The position numbers and the translations under genes are program-made. Positions 8,443 through 16,712 of a DNA stretch of 64,000 bases are shown piece after piece. Within the stretch, counting starts at the first letter, position 1. The number at the start of each line of letters is the position of its first letter. Location of the stretch: assembly GCF_016938855.1 (NCBI RefSeq), contig NZ_JAFHAP010000004.1, positions 62,001 to 126,000 of the forward strand. Direction: 5' to 3'. The notes beneath the pieces are model-generated. The model ran no database searches, was not told the origin of the DNA, and saw only the letters and a program-made list of their open reading frames with translations. The stretch comes from Polycladomyces zharkentensis. GTDB taxonomy: Bacteria > Bacillota > Bacilli > Thermoactinomycetales > JIR-001.

Positions 8443-11175
8443 TCACCCGTGAACCATACGCCGCGCAATCGGCAAACTGTCCACCAACCCGGCGATCAGC
8501 GTCGGGAAAGCGGACGCTGCCGCCACCAGTGCCCATTCGCGCAGGGACAATGCCACCGTGTGGAAAACGGGTTGGAGCGGCGCATAGTAGATGACGCCGA
8601 TCAACAGCAGAACCGAAGAGAGAACGGCCAACACCAACGGTTTGTTCTCCAGCGGATGCCGGTGAAACACAGTCAGGTTGCTGCGGCAATCAAATACGTA
8701 CACCAATTGGGACATCACCAAAGTGGCAAAGGCGACCGTCTGCGCACGAACCAGATCGTCGGGCGTTTCGGTGTAGACCACCCAAAAGGCTCCCACCGTA
8801 AACACCCCGATCAAGAGACCGCGCGTCAATATTTTCCACCCCACGCCGCGGGCAAAAATACTTTCACGGCTGTTGCGAGGCGGGCGGTTCATCGTGTTTT
8901 CCTCCGGCGGGTCCACGCCGAGCGCCAGCGCGGGCAAGCCGTCCGTCACCAAATTGACCCACAATATCTGAATGGGCACGAGCGGCAACGGCATCCCCGC
9001 CATCATCGCGATGAACATGACGAGGATTTCACCCACATTGCTCGCCAACAAATAGCTGATGAACTTGCGGATATTGTCGTAAATGCTGCGCCCCTCTTCG
9101 ATGGCAGCGGCGATCGTGGTGAAATTGTCATCCGCCAGTACCAGTGCAGACGCTTCCTTGGACACATCCGTGCCGGTGACGCCCATCGCGATACCGATAT
9201 CCGCCGCTTTGATGGCGGGTGCGTCGTTGACGCCGTCCCCCGTCATGGCCACCACGTGTCCGTTTGCCTGCAATGCCTGAACGATGCGCAGTTTGTGTTC
9301 CGGTGATACACGGGCGTAGACGTCGATATGATGAACTTTTTCTTTCAATTCCGACTCGCTCATATTATAGAGATCCCTTCCGGTTACTGTCAAACCGCCC
9401 GCCTGCAAAATCCCCAACTGCCGGGCGATGGCCACCGCCGTCGCTTGATGATCACCCGTGATCATCACCGTCTTGATGCCCGCTTTCCGGCAGTTGAGGA
9501 TCGCCTCCCTCACCTCTTCCCTCGGCGGATCGATCATCCCGGCCAACCCGACGAACACGAGGTTGCGCTCCAGTGTCGTTTCCCTCTCCGATGCGGTCGT
9601 CCCGTGAAATTCCCGGAATGCAAACGCCAAATTGCGCAGTGCCATCGATGCCAATTGTTCGTTCGTTTGAAGCGCTTCGGCCCGAAGCCGTTCCGTCATC
9701 GGTTGGATGCGACCTTCGTGCCAAATATGGGTGCATTTATTGATCAAAACATCCGGTGCCCCTTTGGCCAGCAACATCCGTTTCCCGCCGCGCTCCACAA
9801 TCACGGACATCATTTTGCGCGAAGAGTCAAAGGGAAACTCTTTCTCCCGCCGCCAATCCCGTTTCATTTGCTCCTGTTTCATCCCGCCCTTGGCCCCGGT
9901 CACCAACAACGCGCCTTCCGTCGGATCACCGTCGATGCGCCAGGTTTCCCGTCTCCGTCGCAGTCGCCCGTTTCGCCCGTTCTCCGTGATCAACGCCGCA
10001 TTGTTGCACAACACGGCTATTTCCAACAGACGACGCAGCGCCGGCGATTGGTCGACCCGTACCTCCCGGCCATTCAACAGGAATGCACCCTCAGGATCAA
10101 ACCCGCTTCCCGTCACTTCCATCAATTGACGGTCCGCCCACACCCGTGTCACGGTCATTTTGTTTTGCGTCAGCGTACCCGTCTTGTCCGAACAGATGAC
10201 TGTGGCACACCCCAACGTTTCCACGGACGGCAGCTTGCGCACGATCGCCCGCCTGCGGATCATCCGCTGCACACCCAGGGCCAGCGCAATCGTGACGATG
10301 GCGGGCAATCCTTCGGGTATGGCGGCCACTGCCAGACTGACGCCGGACAAAAACATTTTGTACGCATCATGGCCGTGCAGAATGCCCGTAACCACCACCA
10401 ACGCCGTCAACATCAACGCGACTGCGATCAATATTTTCCCCAACTGTTCCAAGCGGCGCTGCAGCGGCGTCTGCACCGTTTCCGTGGATTGGATGAGGTG
10501 GGCGATCCGTCCCATCTCCGTACGCATGCCCGTATCCACCACGACAGCCTTGGCTGTCCCGCGAACCACCATTGTTCCCATGTATCCCATGTTTTTGCGA
10601 TCGCCCAAAGGTACGTCGGAGCGGTTCAGCCGGACATTCGTCTTCTCTACGGGCAGTGACTCACCCGTCAGAGCGGACTCTTCCACATACAGGCCTTCCA
10701 CTTGCAAAAAACGGACATCCGCCGGTATCCGGTCTCCGCTCTCCAACCCGACCACATCACCCGGCACGAGTTCTGCCGCCGGCATCCGTTGCCACTTACC
10801 ATCCCGCAACACGCGGGCTGTGGGCGCCGATAACTGTTTCAATACCTGCAACGACCGCTCCGCTTTCACTTCCTGCACAAATCCCAACACTGCGTTGAGG
10901 ACGACAATGGCGATAATCGCAATCGCATCCGTGTATTCTCCCAATAAGCCGGACACCAGCGTGGCTGCCAGCAGGACCAGCACCATGAAATCCTTGAATT
11001 GATTCAACAGCAATACCAGCGGGGAGATGCGCTGCCCTTCGGTCAGCTGGTTGGCACCAACCCGTCGCAACCGCCGCTTCGCTTCGGACGTGCGTAAACC
11101 GGTTGCCGGATCGACAGCAAAATGGTCCAACACCTCCCGGGTGTCCACATCCACCCAATGCCCATATTCCGTCAC
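8443..11175 (-). CDS. Calcium-type cation-transporting P-type ATPase
   Basis: This 910-residue P2A-type pump resembles SERCA and B. subtilis YloB. Visible motifs are TGES at 170-173 (actuator), PEGLP at 287-291 (M4 ion site), the phosphorylated Asp330 in ICSDKTGTLT, MTGDGVNDAP in the P domain, and NLVTDGLPALALG in M6, which carries the Ca-binding Asn and Asp of SERCA. The predicted role is calcium export across the cell membrane. The start is GTG behind AAAGGAGGAGGGAAC; the frame can be extended further upstream without a good ribosome site. In B. subtilis yloB is next to yloA (rqcH); here rqcH is 5.5 kb away, separated by the accessory segment. Confidence 0.9.
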   Translation of the reverse strand: MTEYGHWVDVDTREVLDHFAVDPATGLRTSEAKRRLRRVGANQLTEGQRISPLVLLLNQFKDFMVLVLLAATLVSGLLGEYTDAIAIIAIVVLNAVLGFVQEVKAERSLQVLKQLSAPTARVLRDGKWQRMPAAELVPGDVVGLESGDRIPADVRFLQVEGLYVEESALTGESLPVEKTNVRLNRSDVPLGDRKNMGYMGTMVVRGTAKAVVVDTGMRTEMGRIAHLIQSTETVQTPLQRRLEQLGKILIAVALMLTALVVVTGILHGHDAYKMFLSGVSLAVAAIPEGLPAIVTIALALGVQRMIRRRAIVRKLPSVETLGCATVICSDKTGTLTQNKMTVTRVWADRQLMEVTGSGFDPEGAFLLNGREVRVDQSPALRRLLEIAVLCNNAALITENGRNGRLRRRRETWRIDGDPTEGALLVTGAKGGMKQEQMKRDWRREKEFPFDSSRKMMSVIVERGGKRMLLAKGAPDVLINKCTHIWHEGRIQPMTERLRAEALQTNEQLASMALRNLAFAFREFHGTTASERETTLERNLVFVGLAGMIDPPREEVREAILNCRKAGIKTVMITGDHQATAVAIARQLGILQAGGLTVTGRDLYNMSESELKEKVHHIDVYARVSPEHKLRIVQALQANGHVVAMTGDGVNDAPAIKAADIGIAMGVTGTDVSKEASALVLADDNFTTIAAAIEEGRSIYDNIRKFISYLLASNVGEILVMFIAMMAGMPLPLVPIQILWVNLVTDGLPALALGVDPPEENTMNRPPRNSRESIFARGVGWKILTRGLLIGVFTVGAFWVVYTETPDDLVRAQTVAFATLVMSQLVYVFDCRSNLTVFHRHPLENKPLVLAVLSSVLLLIGVIYYAPLQPVFHTVALSLREWALVAAASAFPTLIAGLVDSLPIARRMVHG

Positions 11176-11436
11176 GTTCCCTCCTCCTTTGTCCCATCCT
11201 CTCTGGTAACCATATTCAGACAGGCCCCGAATCATGATTGGGTAATAGGGGAAGGGAAGAAAAAGCACCCATGGGTGTTGCTTTTCGCGCATGTTACACA
11301 AATAGCGCAAACGCTTGGAACCACAAGAGACCAGAGTTATGAAGCAGTACTTTGCATACATGCGCCGACAGTATCTGTAACTGACCTTTCAAGGGCAGAT
11401 ACCCCTAGTGTTTTCCCAAGAAAATACAGAAAGAAA
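11176..11436. other. Leader region of the P-type ATPase, no gene seen
   Basis: Nothing coding was found here. Read leftward, positions 11285-11258 hold an imperfect hairpin around CACCCATGGGTG with a run of five T after it, about 85 bases before the GTG start. It could be a weak leader terminator. I did not find the conserved parts of the manganese (yybP-ykoY) riboswitch that controls some pumps of this type. Confidence 0.3.
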
Positions 11437-11460
11437 CGGGATGCCTCCATGAGCATCCCG
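11437..11460 (-). terminator. Probable terminator downstream of the cbrC-like remnant
   Basis: Read leftward, CGGGATGC and GCATCCCG form a perfect 8-base stem with an 8-base loop, followed by TTTCTTTCTGTATTTTC. It could end the transcript of the helicase unit and the remnant. Confidence 0.45.
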
Positions 11461-11512
11461 CATCGCTGCAGTGTGGACATTCAAAAATGATGATGGTTCC
11501 CTATGGATAGAA

Positions 11513-11850
11513 TTAGTCTAAATCTGTATATAGTTTATGGCCTCTACAGTTCAGACATTGGAAGAGATAACCGCAAATGGATCCGTTCAACGCTTTCAGA
11601 AATTCATCTTCAGCCAGACGATAGAGTTCTGCTTCCTCTTTCAAAGCTTCTTCCAACACGGGATCTCCTTTTCTTAATAGCGCTTGAATTCCATCACCAT
11701 CCACGTCACCAAGAAAAGCACAAAAGTCATTGCAATGGCTGGGCCAGTATTCTCCTTGCCGTTACAATCCATCGTTTTTGTCCAGCACCCCCAGCAAAAA
11801 GCCATTAAAACCTACGAAGAAGTGCTTTATGGCCTCAAGGATTTTTGCTT
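11513..11850 (-). pseudogene. Decayed CbrC/UPF0167-family gene, C-terminal part
   Basis: The last 63 codons (11513-11704) read like the C-terminus of CbrC-family proteins: a GDPVLEEALK helix and then ICGYLFQCLNCRGHKLYTD, with the typical cysteine pair. The frame continues upstream through EYWPSHCNDFCAFLGDVDG, as in the family, but is interrupted by TAA at about 11771-11773 just before RQGEYW. Further upstream another frame offers a CWGCW segment and no start. The gene is therefore broken and lacks its N-terminus. The function of this family is poorly known. Confidence 0.5.
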
Positions 11851-11957
11851 AACTTTACTGCATTTACGGTAAAGGTCGATTGCAGGTAAGACAGGGGGCA
11901 CTTTTGTTGTGAATGAGGGTGTATCTGGTTGTTGCCGGTTCAGCAGAAGGATTTCGC

Positions 11958-12425
11958 CTATGTTTTTGGAAGTAAAGCGCAAGGAAAAGAGCTCATACCA
12001 GATAGTTGAATGGATGAGACACAAAACGAAACGATGTTGTGATATGCCTTCAAAATGGTGCTGATGATATCCATCACCGCACTGATGCATTGTCCCAGTG
12101 CGGAACTCGCTGAAATCAAACCCTTCATTTCCATTAATTCTTTGTTCAGTTTGCGCAGTGAACCTTTTTTGATGGAACGTTCCTTCACATTTGCCAACAC
12201 GTCATCAATGTATTCGACGGCTTCCTCTTTCCTTTCCCCATCCAATTGATCTGTTCGTTTCAATTCGTTGAGAAGTTGTTCCAATCGTTGATACAACTGG
12301 CCCCATTGATCTTCATGGCCGTGGTAAATATTTTGTGTTACATTTTGGGTTCCCTTCCCGTAGTTGATAACGAATTGACCCTTGTTATGATGAACTTGAA
12401 TATGGCGATCAGCCACAATAACCAC
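11958..12425 (-). CDS. Small helical protein paired with an SF1B helicase, N-terminal motif shared with the helicase
   Basis: This 155-residue protein does not belong to a family I can name firmly. Residues 8-33 form a strand-like Asn/Gly/Gln-rich segment (HIQVHHNKGQFVINYGKG, then TQNVTQNI). Residues about 36-125 are predicted to be helical, with a coiled-coil-like part (WGQLYQRLEQLLNELKR), a linker (DGERKEEAVEYIDDVL) and a second helical pair ending in a hydrophobic stretch (ALGQCISAVMDIISTIL). Proteins with a Gly/Asn-rich strand before such a helical domain are common in bacterial conflict systems. The ATG is 12 bases after the helicase stop and its ribosome site (AAGGGTGG) lies in that gap, so the two genes are coupled. 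The N-terminal segment aligns without gaps with the last 25 residues of the helicase. Confidence 0.7.
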   Translation of the reverse strand: MVIVADRHIQVHHNKGQFVINYGKGTQNVTQNIYHGHEDQWGQLYQRLEQLLNELKRTDQLDGERKEEAVEYIDDVLANVKERSIKKGSLRKLNKELMEMKGLISASSALGQCISAVMDIISTILKAYHNIVSFCVSSIQLSGMSSFPCALLPKT

Positions 12426-12437
12426 CCTTTCTCATGA

Positions 12438-15400
12438 TCATTTTCTGATGTTCTGTGTCGCCACGATCTTGCCTTGATCTTGTGCGATCAACACTTGTCC
12501 CTCATTTTTGTGGATATGGATGATCTGTTGAACGATGGTGCGATCCTGCATGGAGAAGGAATCGCGACGGGTTCGCATGCGTCGGGTCAGATGCGGCAAC
12601 AGACGATCATTTTGATAGGAAACAGGAATTTTATTCTCCGGCTTGTACAAGAGACTTTTCAACAAATGGGACGGAGTGCCGGGGATCAAGCCGAACTCCT
12701 CCATATTGCCGAAGACGAGAAAGCTGTCCTTCGCCCGGGAAACGGCCACATTCATCATATTGAGATTCCGGTCGTAAAAGGGCTTGCCAGACTTGGAACC
12801 AACCACGGGCGAAAACAGGACAATATCCTTTTCCGCCCCCTGCAAAGCATGAACCGTGCCGACAGTGATGTCTGAAATCCCCAATTCCTTCAACAACTCG
12901 CGAATCAAAACGGTCTGGTATCGAAACGGAGTGACAATTCCCAAGATGTCTCCAATGGCTTTCCCCGAAATGTGTTCGAGTTTTTCACGATGATTCCGAA
13001 TCCAACCAACGATGGCTTCGGCTTCTTCAACATTGAACTTTCCCCTTCCTCCGGCGTCTTTGGCTTCCCCCCTGATGTCGGCATATCCCAGATGCGGGAG
13101 AAAGTCGTATTTTTTCTCTGACGGACGCAATGGTTGCAAATCGCCGCCATAAGCGAGGAGGTTGCAGTACCGGATGATCTCCGGTACACAACGGCGGTGT
13201 TCGGAGAGGAACATACCTCCGAACCGTTCGTTCTTCCGATATTTGCTTCTCCGTTGAGCGATCCTCATGACGCTTCCGAGGGCTGCTGTCACGCCCTTCT
13301 CCTCGATCTCCTCCGCTTCTTTCAAATCGGCGATCACACCGGTTCCCAAAAGATTTCCGTGATCCACGTCCCGGGTTACTGAGGAGATGGGCTCGATTTG
13401 CATGGTATCTCCCACCACCAACGCTTTTTTGGCGAGGGAAATCGCCGGGACGGCCAAATCCGGAGAAACTTGCCCGGCCTCATCGATGATCAGCAGGTCG
13501 ATGAAACCCGTCAGATACCCCGATTGGTATTTTTTCTTTCCTTGGTTCACGACCGGATCGTACACGCAAAACCACTTCGGCAGCATATGAAAAGTGGCGA
13601 CAAAACACGGAGTCAGTTTGGCGTATCGCCGCCATTTTTTTCTGGTTTTCCGGCTGGATTTGCTCTCTTGATATCCTTTGGCAATTTGCTCTTCCATCTC
13701 CATCAACCATTTGGCTTCCCAATAGTGAGTGGCGAGACGAAAAGCCAAGTACCGAAGGCTGGTATCCAGTGTCTCCATGGAGTCGGAAAACGGGACTTCA
13801 TGATTTCGGCACCATGTTCGGAGACGATGTTCTGATTGACGAATCTTTTCGAGCAATTGCTGTAATTCGGTTCGCTTCGCTTCCGCCGCCTGTCGGTCGG
13901 CCTCGTGTTTTTGGATCTCCCGGTCGATGGCGCGACTGATTTCATCATTTGCAAAAGAGAAGACCTCGATCGGATGGTTTTTTTCCAGAAGAAACACTTC
14001 ATTTCGCCGCCGCCTTCTCTCGTTGATCCCGGGAAGGAAAAAGAGCCATTTCCACCACAGCGGTTCCTTGTTTAGATGTTCCGTCCAATCCCGTTTCAAC
14101 CTCACATAGAACTGTTTTCTTTTGGACGCCTCCATTTCCTGTTCTTCCCATTCTCGGATCTGTTCCGACAGTTTCTCGATCGATCCGTCGTATTCCCGGT
14201 TCAACCGTTCCTGATACGCCTGATACTGTTTAGCCAAATTCACCCCATCCCGAATCGCTTCACAGGTTCGAACAAGATCGGTTTGCAAAAGTTCCGCCGC
14301 GAATGACAGACTGTCCACCGTTGAACCCGCGTACTCAGCACACCGACTTAAAAAGTAAGTTTTTGCTTCTGCAACTTGGCTCGGCATTTCCATTTGTTTC
14401 ATGAAATCTTCGCCGTTTTCGCTGACAACATGGTACGGATGACCCGATTCCGCCAATTTCCCCATCTGTGATGACGCAGGCAGATACAAACCGTAACTCT
14501 TCAGCCCGGGAATCCATCTGCCCTGCAACTGGACCGCTTTCTTTCCCCAAACCGTCCGGGTGTCCGGTTGTTTCTCTCCCGTTTGACCGAAGCTGTCGAT
14601 GATATTGGTGATCGCTTTGTTGTTGGCCGACGTTGCGACAATTACCGGCGGATCGTCCATCCCTTTCGCTGCCGCCTCCACCCACAGCGAAGCGACCACA
14701 TTTTGCAGCAGGGTGGTTTTACCTGTTCCCGGCGGTCCATTGACAGCCAACATCTCCCCTTCATTCAGGGTGAAAAAATGATGCAACGATTCCCGCTGAC
14801 CGGGAGACAGCGGATAGACATGATTCATCTGACCGAGATGACGTTCCGATTGATCGAGACAGGAAAGAATTGGTTCATTTTTCTGTTCCTCAAGAGAAAG
14901 GTAGTTTTGCAACAGAGCAGGTAAAGTCTCTGATCCAACCAAATGCTTATACAATGCAATGAACTCTTTGTTCAGCTTTCCTTCCTGGATCGGTACCACC
15001 CACACCTGTTCACTGCGTCGATAGCCGTCGATCACAAAACTTTGCAACCGCTCGCCGATGACATGCTGAAAAAGTTTTTCCGCATAAGCAATAGCTTCAG
15101 ACCAGTTACCCTCTACGGCATACGCCGTTTGTTCGGCCAACGCGTCCAGTTGATCCAATCTGCCCAAAACCAATTCGTGGCCCACAGTCGGTTCCAAGTA
15201 CTTTCTCGGTATGTATGCGGGACGATGAGTAATCGGCAACAGTTTGCCGTCTTCCAACCGGGCCGGCAGGAATAACGGCGTGAGGATCTGGTTCGGATCA
15301 TCTGTACGTTCCAGAAAAACCGGACAAATGTGCAATTCCGCTTCCTCATCGGGGTTCATTTTGTCCTTAATCAGTTTGATGCTTTCCGCTGAGAGTTCTC

Positions 15401-15515
15401 CTTGACGAAATTCCGGTTCCGGAATATGGACGCCTTGTTTTCGATGAAAAGAATCATTGTCGCGATCTTGGAAACTACGGAACAGGTATCGCAATAAACG
15501 CTTTTCTTTTTCCAT
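12438..15515 (-). CDS. SF1B (UPF1/DNA2-like) helicase with a C-terminal motif shared with its small neighbour
   Basis: The 1025-residue protein has split AAA_11/AAA_12 helicase halves. Walker A GPPGTGKTT is at 260-268, Walker B IIDEAGQ at 676-682, the motif IV/V elements SEHRR at 771-775 and VGTVHALQGAEKD at 885-897, and motif VI NVAVSRAK at 922-929. Between the halves (about 430-620) is a long charged coiled-coil insert. The N-terminal 230 residues have no recognised domain and the start has only a modest ribosome site. The last 25 residues (HIHKNEGQVLIAQDQGKIVA then TQNI) resemble the N-terminus of the next gene product. TATAAT occurs about 35 bases upstream, with a weak -35. The location between two decayed genes and the lack of a housekeeping parallel suggest a mobile or defence-type function; this is inference. 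Confidence 0.85.
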   Translation of the reverse strand: MEKEKRLLRYLFRSFQDRDNDSFHRKQGVHIPEPEFRQGELSAESIKLIKDKMNPDEEAELHICPVFLERTDDPNQILTPLFLPARLEDGKLLPITHRPAYIPRKYLEPTVGHELVLGRLDQLDALAEQTAYAVEGNWSEAIAYAEKLFQHVIGERLQSFVIDGYRRSEQVWVVPIQEGKLNKEFIALYKHLVGSETLPALLQNYLSLEEQKNEPILSCLDQSERHLGQMNHVYPLSPGQRESLHHFFTLNEGEMLAVNGPPGTGKTTLLQNVVASLWVEAAAKGMDDPPVIVATSANNKAITNIIDSFGQTGEKQPDTRTVWGKKAVQLQGRWIPGLKSYGLYLPASSQMGKLAESGHPYHVVSENGEDFMKQMEMPSQVAEAKTYFLSRCAEYAGSTVDSLSFAAELLQTDLVRTCEAIRDGVNLAKQYQAYQERLNREYDGSIEKLSEQIREWEEQEMEASKRKQFYVRLKRDWTEHLNKEPLWWKWLFFLPGINERRRRRNEVFLLEKNHPIEVFSFANDEISRAIDREIQKHEADRQAAEAKRTELQQLLEKIRQSEHRLRTWCRNHEVPFSDSMETLDTSLRYLAFRLATHYWEAKWLMEMEEQIAKGYQESKSSRKTRKKWRRYAKLTPCFVATFHMLPKWFCVYDPVVNQGKKKYQSGYLTGFIDLLIIDEAGQVSPDLAVPAISLAKKALVVGDTMQIEPISSVTRDVDHGNLLGTGVIADLKEAEEIEEKGVTAALGSVMRIAQRRSKYRKNERFGGMFLSEHRRCVPEIIRYCNLLAYGGDLQPLRPSEKKYDFLPHLGYADIRGEAKDAGGRGKFNVEEAEAIVGWIRNHREKLEHISGKAIGDILGIVTPFRYQTVLIRELLKELGISDITVGTVHALQGAEKDIVLFSPVVGSKSGKPFYDRNLNMMNVAVSRAKDSFLVFGNMEEFGLIPGTPSHLLKSLLYKPENKIPVSYQNDRLLPHLTRRMRTRRDSFSMQDRTIVQQIIHIHKNEGQVLIAQDQGKIVATQNIRK

Positions 15516-15628
15516 CCTTTCACCTTCATTTGTTTTTTAAGTAGATTATAAATAATTTGATGTTATCTTGCACGAAAAAAGGAAAAACAGAATCACATGT
15601 AAAAAAGAGAAAACAAGGAGGAGCGAGA

Positions 15629-16487
15629 ATGAAAAAAAGCTTGATTGCCAGAAATAAAAATTACCGTTACCTTTGGATCGGTCAAACCGGCAGTATGCTG
15701 GGGGATTGGTTTAACCAAGTGGCACTTGCACAAACGATTCTGTTCCTGTCTCATTCTGCGTTGTCTGTCGGTATGCTTTTGATGTGCCGCGCTTTGCATT
15801 CTTCAAACGAAATGGTCGGAAGCCACCCCATCTTCCCGTCATCATCCCTACGTACAAGCTTTACAGGAAGGATTCCGGGAAGCGACCCGCAACCACGTCG
15901 TCCGTTCTGTTATCCTGATTGGGATCAGCTGGGGATTTGCCGGCGGAGGATATCAAATATTGATCCCTCTGCTTGGAAGCAAAGTCTACGATCTGCAAGG
16001 ATTCGGGATCGGAATCCTGTATGCGATCGATGGTCTGGGAGTGTTGACCGGGGCATACTGTTTAAAAAAATTCATCAAGGATCAACACCGTCGAGCCGTA
16101 GTATGGTATGGGGTTTCCTACCTTACCCAGGCATTATTTTTTGCTTTGCTCGCTCAAACCAACACCTTTCTAACGGGGGTTTTGATGCTGTATCTGATGA
16201 GGGTAAGTTCCGGTATCATCATCCCCCTTGACACGTATCTGTTGCAAACCCATACGAATGAGGAAGTCCGGGGACGTGTTTTTTCCCTGCACTTGGCAAC
16301 CTATGGCGGAGTGATGCAACTCTCCTATGTGGTATCCGGGTGGACTTACGAACAACTGGGAATTCCCTTGGTTGGATTGGGGATTGGGACTATTTCCTTT
16401 CTGTGCGGTATGAGTTGGCTGATACAATACAAGCGTGGAAAATTCAATTCATCACCCCGGGCGGATTCTCGAACGGTTGCAAAATAG
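15629..16487 (+). pseudogene. Decayed MFS transporter
   Basis: The first part begins with a good ribosome site (AAGGAGGAGCGAG) and reads as a typical MFS_3-type N-terminus (LIARNKNYRYLWIGQTGSML) for about 60 codons. The frame then passes without the expected next helices into a different frame, from about 15825, that reads HPYVQALQEGFREATRNHVV and continues to a normal C-terminus at 16487. The family is about 400 residues long; here the two parts total about 280. Roughly 130 residues are thus missing, and the junction is out of frame. It is transcribed rightward, divergent from the helicase. Confidence 0.75.
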
Positions 16488-16712
16488 ACCCATTAAATCC
16501 TTGGCTGGGGTCAACAGCGATCAAGTGTCGAGTTTGCTCAGCTCTCACAATAATAAGTGAATCTCCCAGCGTCATTTGGAGGCGACGGAGCATTTCACCC
16601 GTCTCACGCTCCAGGTTCACGGCAAATCGTATGGAGTCAGCAATACCAATCGTGATATACTGGACAAGATGCGTGCATACATACGGACCACATTTCAGGA
16701 AGGAGGGATACC

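Noticed and set aside
11176-11400. Manganese (yybP-ykoY) riboswitch before the P-type ATPase
   Set aside because: The conserved aptamer segments were not found.
11827-12090. Leftward 87-codon frame downstream of the small helicase partner
   Set aside because: It overlaps the partner gene in another frame, has no ribosome site and no recognisable motif.
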